64,000 bases of DNA, taken from Methanobrevibacter sp. GTDB taxonomy: Archaea > Methanobacteriota > Methanobacteria > Methanobacteriales > Methanobacteriaceae. This document shows positions 38,690 to 48,311 of the stretch, one piece after another (within the stretch, counting starts at the first letter, position 1; each line of letters begins with the position of its first letter). Position numbers and translations under genes: made by a program. The notes under the pieces are model-generated. The model ran no database searches. It was given only the letters and a program-made list of their open reading frames with translations, and had not been told where the DNA came from. The stretch covers positions 247,265 through 311,264 of the forward strand of contig NZ_JAUNXR010000002.1 of NCBI RefSeq assembly GCF_030539665.1, read 5' to 3'.

Positions 38690-39537
38690 CAAATACCTCC
38701 ATTTAAAATATCAATATAATCTTTAATTGCGTCCTTATAACTTCTTAAAGGTTCAAATCCATTTTCAACCCATTTTCTATTATCCAAAACTGAATAGGAT
38801 GGTCTTGGAGCGGGCCTTGCAAATTCCTTAGCTGTTACAGGAGTCACTTCAACATCAACATCTGCCAATTCAAATATTAATTTTGCAAATTCAAACCATG
38901 AACAGCTGTCTGAATTTGTAACATGATAAATTCCATAGTTATCAGTTTTTATCAATTCAGAAATCGCTTTGGCCAAATCAAGAGTATATGTTGGACTTCC
39001 AACCTCATCATAAACTACAGTGAGAGTATCGTGTTCTTTTGCCAACTCCAACATTGTCTTGGGAAAATTTCCCCCATTGCAACCATATAGCCAAGCAGTT
39101 CTAATAATGAAATATTTATCTAAAATAGAGAGAATAGCTTCTTCACCTTTAAGCTTGCTTTTCCCATAGATACTCATAGGACCCAATTCATCATTTTCAA
39201 GCCTAGGAGTATCCTTATCCCCCTTAAAAACATAATCTGTACTTATATGAACTAAAACACTATCGGTTTCCTTACAAGCCAATGCAAGATTTTTAACTCC
39301 ATCCCCATTAACAGCATAAGCCATTTCCTGATTTGTTTCACAATCGTCAACATTAGTATAAGCCGCTGAATTTATAACAACATCAGGCTTTTCTTTTCCA
39401 ATAAAATTAATTACATCATCCCTATTTGTAATATCTAATGTTTTAGATGTAGTATTGATTAAAACATTATCTTCATGAAATACTTCAATTAAATCATGCC
39501 CCAACATACCATTAGAACCTGTAATTAAAATTTTCAT
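38689..39537 (-). CDS. rfbD: dTDP-4-dehydrorhamnose reductase
   Basis: RfbD (RmlD) reduces the keto sugar to dTDP-L-rhamnose. The 282-aa short-chain dehydrogenase shows [36 protein letters not shown], the YGKSKLKGE catalytic motif and RTAWLYG. It is the first gene of the minus-strand cluster, with GGAG 6 bases before the ATG. The gene order rfbD-A-C-B gives a complete rhamnose donor pathway. Confidence 0.95.
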   Translation of the reverse strand: MKILITGSNGMLGHDLIEVFHEDNVLINTTSKTLDITNRDDVINFIGKEKPDVVINSAAYTNVDDCETNQEMAYAVNGDGVKNLALACKETDSVLVHISTDYVFKGDKDTPRLENDELGPMSIYGKSKLKGEEAILSILDKYFIIRTAWLYGCNGGNFPKTMLELAKEHDTLTVVYDEVGSPTYTLDLAKAISELIKTDNYGIYHVTNSDSCSWFEFAKLIFELADVDVEVTPVTAKEFARPAPRPSYSVLDNRKWVENGFEPLRSYKDAIKDYIDILNGGI

Positions 39538-39560
39538 AATATCTCCTTCTATAAAAATTA

Positions 39561-39582
39561 ATATATACAGTTATGTATATAT
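39561..39582. promoter_or_regulatory. Inverted repeat between the divergent rfb and nucleotide-sugar dehydrogenase promoters
   Basis: ATATATAC (39561-39568) and GTATATAT (39575-39582) form a perfect 8-bp dyad with a 6-base spacer in the centre of an 89-base divergent intergenic region. The two arms look like TATA boxes facing opposite ways. The structure may be a bidirectional promoter, or an operator coordinating rhamnose synthesis with UDP-sugar oxidation. Confidence 0.5.
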
Positions 39583-39626
39583 AATTAAATTATAATATTT
39601 ATCTTAATTATTTAGGAGCTTATTAG

Positions 39627-40865
39627 ATGAAAATTTGTATTATCGGACAAGGATATATAGGACTCCCAACCGCCGCTTTATTTACAACTAAAGACTGTAA
39701 TGTGGTTGGAGTAGACATTAATGAAGAAGTAGTTAATAAATTAAATAAAGGTGAAATTCACATTGAAGAGCCAGGATTGAAAGAAATTATTAAAAAAGCG
39801 GTGGCTGAAAATAAATATCATGCATCATTGACTCCTGAAAAGGCCGACGCTTACATAATAACAGTCCCAACCCCTTACATTAGTGAAAATTACAGCTGTG
39901 ACTTAAGTTATGTGAAAAGCGCATGCGAATCAATATTGCCTTATTTAGAAAAAGGAAATACAATCATTATTGAATCTACAATAGCTCCAATGTCTACTGA
40001 TAATGAAATTAAACCTATTTTTGAAAATGAAGGATTTACAGTTGGGAAAGACATCTATCTTGCTCACTGCCCTGAAAGAGTGCTTCCTGGAAAAATAATG
40101 TATGAACTTGTCCATAATGATCGTATTGTTGGTGGAATTACACCAGAATGTTCTAAAAAGGCCATTGAAGTTTATGGTCAATTTGTGGAAGGAGAATTGA
40201 TGGAAACTGAAGCTAAAACAGCAGAAATGTCCAAATGTATGGAAAATACTTTCAGAGATGTAAATATTGCTCTTGCAAATGAACTTGCAAAAATAGGTGC
40301 TGAAATCGGAGTAAATGCTCTTGAAGTAATAAAACTTGCAAATAAACACCCAAGAGTAAACATACATACACCAGGTCCTGGTGTTGGAGGCCATTGTCTT
40401 GCTATTGACCCTTATTTCATTTATGCAAAAGCTCCAGAAACTGCAAAAATAATCAAGCTATCAAGAGATACAAACAATAGCATGCCTGATTTTGTAGTGG
40501 AAAATATCAAAAAAATAATTCCTGAAGGAAAAATAGCCATATTTGGTCTTTCCTATAAAGGAAATACTGATGACGATAGAGAAAGCCCATCTTACGAAAT
40601 AATAGCTAAGCTAGAGAATTTGGGATATGAAATAACCACATATGATCCTCATATAAATCCTGATAGTAATCTAAATGAAGCAATTAAAGATTCTGAATTA
40701 ATCGTAATTCTATCAGACCATGACGAATTCAAAGAATTAGACTATGATTTAATAAAAGAAGAGATGGAAAATCCAATAATATTAGATACCAAATCCATAA
40801 TTCAAGATGTTCCCAAAGGAATAACTCTTTACAACTATGGAAATCTATATGAACTTCAAGGATAG
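39627..40865 (+). CDS. wecC: Nucleotide-sugar dehydrogenase, UDP-N-acetyl-D-mannosamine dehydrogenase-like
   Basis: The 412-aa enzyme oxidises the C6 of a UDP-sugar to a uronic acid with NAD. It has the N-terminal NAD motif GQGYIGLPTAALF, the STIAPMSTDNEI segment, the central PERVLPGKIMYELVHNDRIVGG, and the catalytic cysteine in PGVGGHCLAIDP, followed by the C-terminal UDP-binding domain (GLSYKGNTDDDRESPS). Segment details match the WecC branch better than UDP-glucose dehydrogenase; the substrate is likely UDP-ManNAc but is not proven. It diverges from rfbD, with a GGAG site 8 bases before the ATG. Methanobacteriales use N-acetylated aminouronic acids in wall polymers. Confidence 0.9.
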   Translation: MKICIIGQGYIGLPTAALFTTKDCNVVGVDINEEVVNKLNKGEIHIEEPGLKEIIKKAVAENKYHASLTPEKADAYIITVPTPYISENYSCDLSYVKSACESILPYLEKGNTIIIESTIAPMSTDNEIKPIFENEGFTVGKDIYLAHCPERVLPGKIMYELVHNDRIVGGITPECSKKAIEVYGQFVEGELMETEAKTAEMSKCMENTFRDVNIALANELAKIGAEIGVNALEVIKLANKHPRVNIHTPGPGVGGHCLAIDPYFIYAKAPETAKIIKLSRDTNNSMPDFVVENIKKIIPEGKIAIFGLSYKGNTDDDRESPSYEIIAKLENLGYEITTYDPHINPDSNLNEAIKDSELIVILSDHDEFKELDYDLIKEEMENPIILDTKSIIQDVPKGITLYNYGNLYELQG

Positions 40866-40873
40866 GTTTTAAA

Positions 40874-41761
40874 ATGGCCGAAAGTGGAATTTGGAATAAA
40901 ATTCTAAACCATCCTCTGGGAGATATGGACGTTGGAATATCTCCAGATAGGTTAATGGCATTAACAGACGGCGTATTTGCAATAGCTATAACGCTTCTTA
41001 TTTTAGGAATAGCATTGCCAACGTCAATATTTGCAAATTCCGAGTCTATGGTAAACTTCTTGCATTCAACTTTAAATCGTTTGATTACAGTAATTATTAG
41101 TTTTATTATTCTAGGAGAATATTGGATACAGCACCATAATTTTATAAAATTAAGACGTATCAATATTCCTTTTTTATGGTTAAACATATTCTATTTACTT
41201 TTTATTATGTTCATCCCATTTACAACTTCAATCATATGCCAATACAATGAATTTACAGTATCTGAAGTTCTATTTGGAATTGATATTACGCTTACCTCAG
41301 TTATTTCTTTAATTATGTACTGGTATGCCTTAAAAACAGATTTATTAAAGGATGAAGAAAACGAAGTTGAAAAAAGATATGCCTTAAAATCATTATCTTC
41401 CTTAATTTATATTACAGTAATAATCGACTTATTAATGTATTTTGTCTCACCACAATTATTAGTTTTATTTTTAATTATTCCGTTATATTCTATATTTTTA
41501 GCTGTAAAGAAAGAAAAAACCTTAAATGATGAAAAATTAGAAATTTATGAAAAACCACATATTTTGGCCAATATTAAAAAAGACAAAATAATACAGTTCA
41601 TGCTCTCTTCTAAAATTGAAGATTACATCAATACAAATTATAAGAATTATGATGAATTAAGTAAAAATGAGAAGAAAGAGATAAAAAAAGAAGCTTTAGA
41701 TGATTTGAAAATTCAATTGAATAAAATAATAGATGAAGGAAAAGAATCAATCGAAGATTAG
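40874..41761 (+). CDS. TMEM175-family (DUF1211) putative potassium channel
   Basis: The 295-aa membrane protein has the TMEM175 signature at the start of TM1: RLMALTDGVFAIAITLLILGI at residues 26-46, where the usual FSD is LTD. Six hydrophobic helices span about residues 30-215, then comes a charged helical cytosolic tail of about 75 residues (DELSKNEKKEIKKEALDDL). Members form K+-conducting channels in bacteria and archaea. It follows the dehydrogenase gene after 8 bases, with an AGGTTTT site, so they share a transcript though no functional link is evident. The bacterial-type single-repeat form assembles as a tetramer. Confidence 0.85.
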   Translation: MAESGIWNKILNHPLGDMDVGISPDRLMALTDGVFAIAITLLILGIALPTSIFANSESMVNFLHSTLNRLITVIISFIILGEYWIQHHNFIKLRRINIPFLWLNIFYLLFIMFIPFTTSIICQYNEFTVSEVLFGIDITLTSVISLIMYWYALKTDLLKDEENEVEKRYALKSLSSLIYITVIIDLLMYFVSPQLLVLFLIIPLYSIFLAVKKEKTLNDEKLEIYEKPHILANIKKDKIIQFMLSSKIEDYINTNYKNYDELSKNEKKEIKKEALDDLKIQLNKIIDEGKESIED

Positions 41762-41794
41762 AACTATTCCAATAATTAAAAAAAGATTTGAAAT

Positions 41795-43015
41795 TTAAAA
41801 GTCAATAGATTGATCCGCTTGAATTTGATTACCATTCCAAGCTTTTAAAGTAGTCCATTCTTCATATGGAGCTACCCAAAACTGATCATTTTGTGGCAAT
41901 CCCAAAGGTAAGAAAACTGCACAACATGCATAAAGTCCACCGGTACTCATATTTTTTTCAGCAGCATTTATTTGACTACCATTAATTCCAATTCTTAACC
42001 AATTTCCTTCAGTGAAATTATGATTATCCTGAAATTGAGTTCTTAAGACTTGTGTTAAAGCTGATCTAACCTGAGCAGGACGTATGTTAGACGGCAATAT
42101 TCTAAGAAGTGTTGCTTGTGACAAACTGTGGAAAACTCCAGCTCTAGAAGTTAAAGCTTCGCCAATAAGTGGATATGTTCCTGTAGGTGAAATAGAACGT
42201 TCCAACTGAGATGCCAATCTACTTGTTCTCATAAGCTGTTTATTTAAAAATTCGTTTCCATCCACATTATATTTTCTCATGACCATTAAAATATCATTTA
42301 ACATTGGATGAATAATCATACTATTTTCATATCCTGCTTTGAATTGATTTCCATCTTTATAAAGACCATCGCCAATATACCATTCATCCCAAAATTTAAG
42401 CAAACCATATTCCAAACGTTCAAAATCACATTCACCAGTTAAATCTAAAAGTGTAGCTTCAATCATTGAAGTATAAAGCAGCCAATGATTTTCATATGGA
42501 GCAATGATTCTAGTATTCTTAAGTTCTGCTGCAACTCTAGCTTGAACATCTAATGGTAAATTTAACCAAATTTTATGTTGACATCTTAATAAACCTTGAG
42601 CAAAGAACGCCGCATTTACTAATGACTGTTTAGGTTCTGTAAAACTTAAATAATCATTACTATTTGGATTAACAATATTTTCTATAGATCTTAAAGTCAA
42701 GCCTACATATTTTTCACGCAAATTTCCTTCATTTGACCTATCCATAGGCAAATTTAACCAAGGTGCAATACCATTAAATACTCTTGAAAATGCTTCAAAA
42801 GGTGAAAACTTTTCCATTTCACTACCTAAAGATTCATAAGGCATGTTTTTTCTTAATTCACCTTTTTTTAAATTAGACAAAACCGGATAAGATATTCTTT
42901 GCATTATTTCAATCCAAAAATTTCTATCTTCCCAAATTGGAGTCGGTTCTTGAAAAGTAGGTTCAACAAAATCCGCTTTATTTTTCTTAAAACGTCCAAA
43001 AATAGAATTGCTCAT
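41795..43015 (-). CDS. DUF2264 family protein
   Basis: The 406-aa soluble protein matches DUF2264 over its N-terminal two thirds: YPVLSNLKKGELRKNMP, FSPFEAFSRVFNGIAPWL, the central ENHWLLYTSMIEATLLDL, and a C-terminal HNFTEGNWLRIGINGSQINAAEKNMSTGGLYACCAVFLPLGL. The family is predicted to adopt an alpha/alpha-toroid fold like unsaturated-glucuronyl hydrolases and polysaccharide lyases; its reaction is not known. There is no signal peptide, so it acts inside the cell. It stands alone, convergent with the channel gene and divergent from leuC. No strong Shine-Dalgarno is seen at the ATG. Confidence 0.82.
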   Translation of the reverse strand: MSNSIFGRFKKNKADFVEPTFQEPTPIWEDRNFWIEIMQRISYPVLSNLKKGELRKNMPYESLGSEMEKFSPFEAFSRVFNGIAPWLNLPMDRSNEGNLREKYVGLTLRSIENIVNPNSNDYLSFTEPKQSLVNAAFFAQGLLRCQHKIWLNLPLDVQARVAAELKNTRIIAPYENHWLLYTSMIEATLLDLTGECDFERLEYGLLKFWDEWYIGDGLYKDGNQFKAGYENSMIIHPMLNDILMVMRKYNVDGNEFLNKQLMRTSRLASQLERSISPTGTYPLIGEALTSRAGVFHSLSQATLLRILPSNIRPAQVRSALTQVLRTQFQDNHNFTEGNWLRIGINGSQINAAEKNMSTGGLYACCAVFLPLGLPQNDQFWVAPYEEWTTLKAWNGNQIQADQSIDF

Positions 43016-43123
43016 AGTAGTATATTTTATTATACATAATATATAAATCTTAATAATGTATATTTTTTAAAAAAAATATTTTTAAAAATTAATGATAATT
43101 TAAATTTTATAAGAGGTTTAATT

Positions 43124-44371
43124 ATGCCAAAAACAATGTCAGAAAAAATATTAGCTAGAGCTAGTGGTAAAGACGAAGTTGAGGCTGGAGATATTGTAAT
43201 TGCAAACATTGATGTTGCAATGACACACGATTTAACAGGCCCTCTTGCAGTACAATCATTTAATGAAATTGGAACTGAAAAAGTATGGGACCCTTCAAAA
43301 ATTGTAATTCCATTTGATCATCAAGTGCCAGCAGATTCTATTGACTCAGCTAATAATCATATTGTAATGAGAAAATTCGTAGAAGAACAAGGTATTGAAA
43401 ATTTCTATGACGTTAACGCAGGAGTATGTCATCAAATTTTACCAGAATTAGGACATGTAGTTCCTGGAGAAGTTATTGTAGGGGCAGACTCACACACCTG
43501 TACTCATGGTGCATTAGGTGCATTTTCAACCGGTATTGGATCTACAGATATGGCAATGGTATTTTCTGAAGGAACCCTCTGGTTTAAAGTCCCTGAAACC
43601 AACAGGTTCGAAATAACTGGTGAATTAAAAGATAATGTTTATGCTAAGGATGTTATTTTAAATATTATTGGGCAAATGGGAGTTGATGGTTCAACTTACA
43701 AAGCTTGTGAGTTCGGTGGAGAAACCGTATCAAACATGACTGTTTCCGATAGGATGGTTCTTACAAATATGGCTATTGAAATGGGTGGAAAAACCGGTTT
43801 AGTGGAACCTGACGAAAAAACCATAAAATATGTGGAAAGTCGTTCAAATAAACCTTACAAAGTATTTAAAAGTGATAAAGATGCTGACTCAATGACTGTT
43901 TATGACATTGACGTGAGCGATTTAGAGCCACAAGTAGCTTGCCCACACCATGTTGACAATGTAAAACCAGTTAGCGAAGTGGATCAGGAAATCGACCAAG
44001 TTTTCTTAGGTTCCTGTACTAACGGAAGACTTAGCGATTTAAGAGATGCTGCTAAGATATTAAAAGGAAAACAAATAGCTAAAGGAACAAGAATGTTGGT
44101 TATTCCTGCTTCAAAAGAAGTTTACAGTAAAGCACTTGATGAAGGATTACTTAGAATATTTGTTGATGCCGGTGCTCTCGTATCAGCTCCATGCTGTGGT
44201 CCTTGTTTAGGTGGCCATACTGGAATTATTGGTCCAGATGAAGTAAGTCTTTCTACATCAAACAGAAACTTCAAAGGAAGACAAGGAAGCCCTGACGGAA
44301 AAGTTTATTTATCTTCTGCTGCAGTAGCTGCTGCATCTGCACTTGAAGGAAGAATTGTTGTACCAGAGTGA
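43124..44371 (+). CDS. leuC: 3-isopropylmalate dehydratase / homoaconitase large subunit
   Basis: The 415-aa protein is the iron-sulfur subunit of an isopropylmalate isomerase-type hydro-lyase. Cluster-binding cysteines are in LGSCTNGR and [33 protein letters not shown] is the active-site loop. Methanogens have two such pairs, one for leucine and isoleucine synthesis and one (HacAB) for the 2-oxosuberate branch of coenzyme B. Linkage to leuB favours the amino-acid role, but the small-subunit loop is HacB-like, so the assignment is open. It is first in an operon with the small subunit and leuB. Confidence 0.88.
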   Translation: MPKTMSEKILARASGKDEVEAGDIVIANIDVAMTHDLTGPLAVQSFNEIGTEKVWDPSKIVIPFDHQVPADSIDSANNHIVMRKFVEEQGIENFYDVNAGVCHQILPELGHVVPGEVIVGADSHTCTHGALGAFSTGIGSTDMAMVFSEGTLWFKVPETNRFEITGELKDNVYAKDVILNIIGQMGVDGSTYKACEFGGETVSNMTVSDRMVLTNMAIEMGGKTGLVEPDEKTIKYVESRSNKPYKVFKSDKDADSMTVYDIDVSDLEPQVACPHHVDNVKPVSEVDQEIDQVFLGSCTNGRLSDLRDAAKILKGKQIAKGTRMLVIPASKEVYSKALDEGLLRIFVDAGALVSAPCCGPCLGGHTGIIGPDEVSLSTSNRNFKGRQGSPDGKVYLSSAAVAAASALEGRIVVPE

Positions 44372-44376
44372 GTGAC

Positions 44377-44859
44377 ATGAAAGGAAAAGTTTGGAAATTT
44401 GGAAACGATATTGATACTGATATTATTCTTCCTGGTAGATATTTGATTTACACAGATGAAGAAAGATTATCTCAACATTGTATGGAAGGTTTAGATGAAG
44501 ATTTTAATGAAAAATGTAACCCTGGAGACTTTATAGTGGCTGGAAATAATTTCGGTTGCGGATCTTCACGTGAACACGCACCAATTGCTCTTAAAGGGCT
44601 AGGCGTTGCAGCTGTAATTGCAGAATCTTTTGCAAGAATCTTTTATAGAAACTCTACAAATGTGGGAGTGCCATTGCTTGAAGCTCCTGGAATAACTAAA
44701 CTTGTAGAGGAAGGAGAAGAAATTGAAGTAGATATGGAGAAAGGAACAATCACATCTGAAAGCGGTGAAACAATTACCTTTAAAAAATTACCTCCATTCA
44801 TGTTAGAAATTTTAGAAAAAGGTGGGTTAATTGAGTACCTCAAGCAAAAAAAACAATAA
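44377..44859 (+). CDS. leuD: 3-isopropylmalate dehydratase / homoaconitase small subunit
   Basis: The 160-aa swivel subunit shows [40 protein letters not shown] and [15 protein letters not shown]. The YLIYT loop sets substrate choice; from memory it resembles the homoaconitase small subunit of Methanocaldococcus (YLVYT) more than dedicated LeuD. I start at the ATG at 44377, five bases after the leuC stop, rather than the overlapping GTG at 44368 that forms part of a GAGTGA ribosome site. Its 3' end overlaps leuB by 29 bases. Confidence 0.87.
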   Translation: MKGKVWKFGNDIDTDIILPGRYLIYTDEERLSQHCMEGLDEDFNEKCNPGDFIVAGNNFGCGSSREHAPIALKGLGVAAVIAESFARIFYRNSTNVGVPLLEAPGITKLVEEGEEIEVDMEKGTITSESGETITFKKLPPFMLEILEKGGLIEYLKQKKQ

Positions 44860-45841
44860 ATACCAAATAGCAGTTGTTCCTGGAGATGGGATAGGTCAAG
44901 AAGTAATGGAAGCTACATTATCTGTATTGGATGGTCTTGACTTGGATTTTGATTATGTATTTGGAGAGGCTGGTGATGAATGCCTTGAGAAAAATGGAGT
45001 CCCTCTTCCAGAAGAAACACTTGACATTATTAGAAATGCAGATGCGTGTTTATTTGGAGCTGCAGGGGAAAGTGCAGCAAATGTAATTGTAAAAATACGT
45101 CAGGAAATGAAAATGTTTGCAAATTTAAGGCCTGTAAAATCATATCCAAACACCAAATCTTTGTTTAGTGGTGTGGACTTTATGATTGTACGTGAAAACA
45201 CAGAAGGCATGTATATTGCAGACGAAGAAGAATATACTCCAGAAGGAGCTATAGCAAAACGTATAATCACTCGTGCAGCTGAAGAACGTATTATTAGATA
45301 TGCTTTTGAGTATGCAAAAGAAAACAACAAAGGTAAAGTGACAGCTGTTCACAAAGCAAACGTTCTTAAGAAAAGTGATGGACTATTTAAGGAAATATTC
45401 TATGAAGTAGCTAAAGAATATCCAGAAATCGAAACCGAAGATTTCTATGTTGATGCTACAGCAATGTATCTTATTACAAACCCTCAAAGCTTTGAAGTTA
45501 TCGTGACTACTAACTTGTTTGGAGATATTTTGTCTGATGAAGGTGCAGGAGTCGTTGGAGGTCTTGGATTATTACCTTCAGCTAACATTGGTGAAGAAGG
45601 AGCATTGTTTGAACCTGTACATGGATCAGCACCAGATATTGCAGGACAGAAAAAGGCAAATCCTACAGCTATGCTTCTCTCCGCTGTAATGATGCTTAGA
45701 TACATTGGTGAAAATGAAGCAGCTGATAAATTAGATGCTGCAATCCTAAAAGTTTTAACCGAAGGAAAAGTGTTGACTGGGGATTTAGGCGGAAATGCGA
45801 ATACCTTTGAAATGGCAGATGCAATTAAAGAGAATTTATAA
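44831..45841 (+). CDS. leuB: 3-isopropylmalate dehydrogenase
   Basis: The 336-aa beta-decarboxylating dehydrogenase has VVPGDGIGQEV, FGAAGESAANVIVKIR, LRPVKSYPN, RENTEGMY, HKANVLKKSDG, TTNLFGDILSDEGAG and PVHGSAPDIAG. The GAAGE and RENTEGMY segments match the methanogen LeuB (MJ0720 type) more than the homoisocitrate dehydrogenase AksF, from memory. The start is TTG at 44831 with GGTGGG 5 bases upstream, inside leuD; no ATG exists before the NAD-binding core. Overlap with leuD implies translational coupling. Confidence 0.9.
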   Translation: MSTSSKKNNKYQIAVVPGDGIGQEVMEATLSVLDGLDLDFDYVFGEAGDECLEKNGVPLPEETLDIIRNADACLFGAAGESAANVIVKIRQEMKMFANLRPVKSYPNTKSLFSGVDFMIVRENTEGMYIADEEEYTPEGAIAKRIITRAAEERIIRYAFEYAKENNKGKVTAVHKANVLKKSDGLFKEIFYEVAKEYPEIETEDFYVDATAMYLITNPQSFEVIVTTNLFGDILSDEGAGVVGGLGLLPSANIGEEGALFEPVHGSAPDIAGQKKANPTAMLLSAVMMLRYIGENEAADKLDAAILKVLTEGKVLTGDLGGNANTFEMADAIKENL

Positions 45842-45849
45842 GTGATCAA

Positions 45850-48270
45850 ATGATATCAACTGTAGAATTAAAAGATGGAGTAAGTGTAATTGTTCCTACT
45901 TCAAACAAGGAGGACAATATTAAACCTCTTTTAAATTCTCTTGAAGAGCAAACCCTAGATAACGAATTATTTGAAATCATTTTCATTCAAGACAAAGGCA
46001 ATTCCAAGTTAATTGAAGAGTTTAAATCAAAAAATCCTGAAATTAACATAATCCTAGCCAACAGTGAACCGGGATTATCCCAAGCATACAATGAAGGCAT
46101 TTCATTAGCAGGTAGGGAATATACTACATTCATTGATTATAAGGACTACATCAGTCCAAAATATCTTGAAATGCTCTTTAAAAATGCTAAAAACAATAGA
46201 ATTGTAATTCCAACACTTATGGATGTTAATGAAGAAACCGGAGAAGTTAGGAATACTTATTTTACTTCACCTAGTCTTGAAAAGGGAGGGTTAATAAAAA
46301 ATCCTTTTTCCAATAAGTTATCAGGCACAATACACATACCAATGAAGTTAATTCCTACAGTTAGTATCAAATATACTTCTTTTAATACAAACAACAACGA
46401 AGATCTTCAGTATTATGTTAAATTATACTCAAGACATGATTTTGAATTCTATATATTGGATAAAAATGACGAGGCATTCTACTACAAATTGTTAGAAAAG
46501 CCTAATTATGAAAATAATATCAGAAAGCCTCTAGAGAACATAAAGGAATTCAATAAGCAATTATCCAGTACCGCCAATGAAGAATTGATTAAAAGTCTGA
46601 TAGATTCACAGATACTATTTATGAATAAATATTTATTTGAGTATCCTGAGGATTTGGAGAAGGTTATGCTTGAAGTTTATGATTATGAATTCAAATATTT
46701 CTCCTACAAGCTATTAAACGAAAATCCATCAAACATAAACAAACCAATCAATGAACTTGTAATCTCATATGCGTTTGCACCAACAAGTACAACATCAAGT
46801 AATGACGTGGCCAAAAAGATTTTAAAAAGCAAGGAAAATGTTGATGTAATCTGCGGAACACTCTTCAATGAGCCAAAAGACGAGTCAATGGCTAAAATCG
46901 TTGAAGAATATGTGGACAAGAAGATGTTGGTGGATTTGGATGACTACCACTTCTATTCCGGAGGAAAAAAATTTGGAAAGGAAGGATTGAAAATACTAAA
47001 TGAACAACCGACTTATGATAATATCTATAGCTGCGTGCAGTTCGTTCCGGCCCATTATCTAGGATACTTGTACAAAATATCCCATGATACATTTTGGACT
47101 GCTGAATTCTCAGATCCTATTATTCGTCATTTTAATGCAGGGTTAATGAGTTCACCAATAAATGATCAGGACCTTGTAGATGAAATTAATGAAACCATAC
47201 CTGACGGATTTGACAAGGTAAAAGTCACTGACACAGTAAACGAAATAATTGAATATATAACTTATATCTTTGCAGATAGGATTATTTTTACAAATGAAAA
47301 GCAGATGGAGCTGATGGTTAACGATTTTCCAAAGCTAAAGGAAATGGTCATTGAAAAATCCATTACGAAAAGGCATCCTACCCTAGAGGAAAAATATTAT
47401 TATATCGGGAAAAGCGATTATGAATTAGACGATGATTATGTTAATTTTGCTTATTTCGGAGTTTTATATGAAAATAGAAGCTTTGAAGAGTTTATAAATG
47501 GTTTTGATAGTTTACCTGATGAATATAAGGAAAAATTTAGATTGCACGTATTCAGTCCCGATAGGGAAATATTTGAAGAGGTCTTAAGCGAAGAGCTTCT
47601 TGAAAAAACCGTAATAAACGACCCCATCAACTATTTCGAATTTTTAAATCTGACAACAAAAATGGACATATTGCTTGTAGAGGACAGTACCGTAGCTGGA
47701 TTATATGATTTCAATCCTTACTTGCCATCTAAAGTATCAGATTATAAAGGAACAAATGTTGATATCTGGGCAGTCTGTGATGAAGACAGCATTATGTCCC
47801 ACATGGCCGAAATTAAATATAAATCTTCTATGAACAACATCAATTCTGCAAAAAGCGTCTTGAATCAGATAATGAGTGATAAGTTAGGAGAAAAAATAAA
47901 TAATGATGATCTAACCGACGAAGAATTATTTAAATATTATAAAGTCAGGCATTCCCATTTGGTAACTAAGCTGAGTCAATTGAATAATATAAAGAACAAT
48001 GAAATTTCACAGAAAAATTCATTATTGCAGGAAAAAAATAAGTTAAGCTCTGAAAAAAAGGCATTGCTTGCCGAAAAAGAAAAATGGAAGAAGGAAAAAG
48101 AAGATTTAATTAAAGAAAGAAATGCATTAAAATCACAAAATACATTTTATGAAGCTAGAATTGAAGAATATAAGAACTATACTGAATATTTAAGAAAATG
48201 GATGAGGCCTCGTTTTGTATTTACTGCATTAAAAAAAGTCAGAAGCTTATATAGGAAATTAAAGAATTAA
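45850..48270 (+). CDS. Large two-domain glycosyltransferase with degenerate GT2 motif (paralogue 1)
   Basis: The 806-aa protein has an N-terminal GT2-like domain (VSVIVPTSNKEDNIKPLL to about residue 240), a second domain at about 300-690 resembling a GT-B/GT4-like fold (ISYAFAPTSTTSSNDVAKKI, VNFAYFGVLYENRSFEEFINGF, PYLPSKVSDYKGTNVDIWAV), and a coiled coil at about 715-770 (SSEKKALLAEKEKWKKEKED) before a basic tail. The DXD-type position reads FIDYKD (94-99), where the neighbour has FVDDDD, so the first domain may be inactive. It starts 8 bases after leuB. It is strongly similar end to end to the next gene. Substrates are unknown. Confidence 0.82.
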   Translation: MISTVELKDGVSVIVPTSNKEDNIKPLLNSLEEQTLDNELFEIIFIQDKGNSKLIEEFKSKNPEINIILANSEPGLSQAYNEGISLAGREYTTFIDYKDYISPKYLEMLFKNAKNNRIVIPTLMDVNEETGEVRNTYFTSPSLEKGGLIKNPFSNKLSGTIHIPMKLIPTVSIKYTSFNTNNNEDLQYYVKLYSRHDFEFYILDKNDEAFYYKLLEKPNYENNIRKPLENIKEFNKQLSSTANEELIKSLIDSQILFMNKYLFEYPEDLEKVMLEVYDYEFKYFSYKLLNENPSNINKPINELVISYAFAPTSTTSSNDVAKKILKSKENVDVICGTLFNEPKDESMAKIVEEYVDKKMLVDLDDYHFYSGGKKFGKEGLKILNEQPTYDNIYSCVQFVPAHYLGYLYKISHDTFWTAEFSDPIIRHFNAGLMSSPINDQDLVDEINETIPDGFDKVKVTDTVNEIIEYITYIFADRIIFTNEKQMELMVNDFPKLKEMVIEKSITKRHPTLEEKYYYIGKSDYELDDDYVNFAYFGVLYENRSFEEFINGFDSLPDEYKEKFRLHVFSPDREIFEEVLSEELLEKTVINDPINYFEFLNLTTKMDILLVEDSTVAGLYDFNPYLPSKVSDYKGTNVDIWAVCDEDSIMSHMAEIKYKSSMNNINSAKSVLNQIMSDKLGEKINNDDLTDEELFKYYKVRHSHLVTKLSQLNNIKNNEISQKNSLLQEKNKLSSEKKALLAEKEKWKKEKEDLIKERNALKSQNTFYEARIEEYKNYTEYLRKWMRPRFVFTALKKVRSLYRKLKN

Positions 48271-48311
48271 AATTAAAATACTAGCTATCAAATGTAAAAA
48301 TGGTGAAGGGT

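Noticed and set aside
39945..40394. A 149-codon open frame on the minus strand
   Set aside because: It lies wholly antisense to the nucleotide-sugar dehydrogenase gene, is rich in Cys, Phe, Ser and Tyr as expected for a shadow frame, and has no ribosome site.
45484..45849. A 121-codon minus-strand frame opposite leuB
   Set aside because: It is antisense to conserved leuB motifs and its composition (Pro, Ser, Ala) reflects the complementary codons of a real gene.
45850..48270. The first giant glycosyltransferase considered as a pseudogene
   Set aside because: The frame is intact for 806 codons with a good ribosome site; only the DXD-type motif is changed, which suggests altered function rather than decay.
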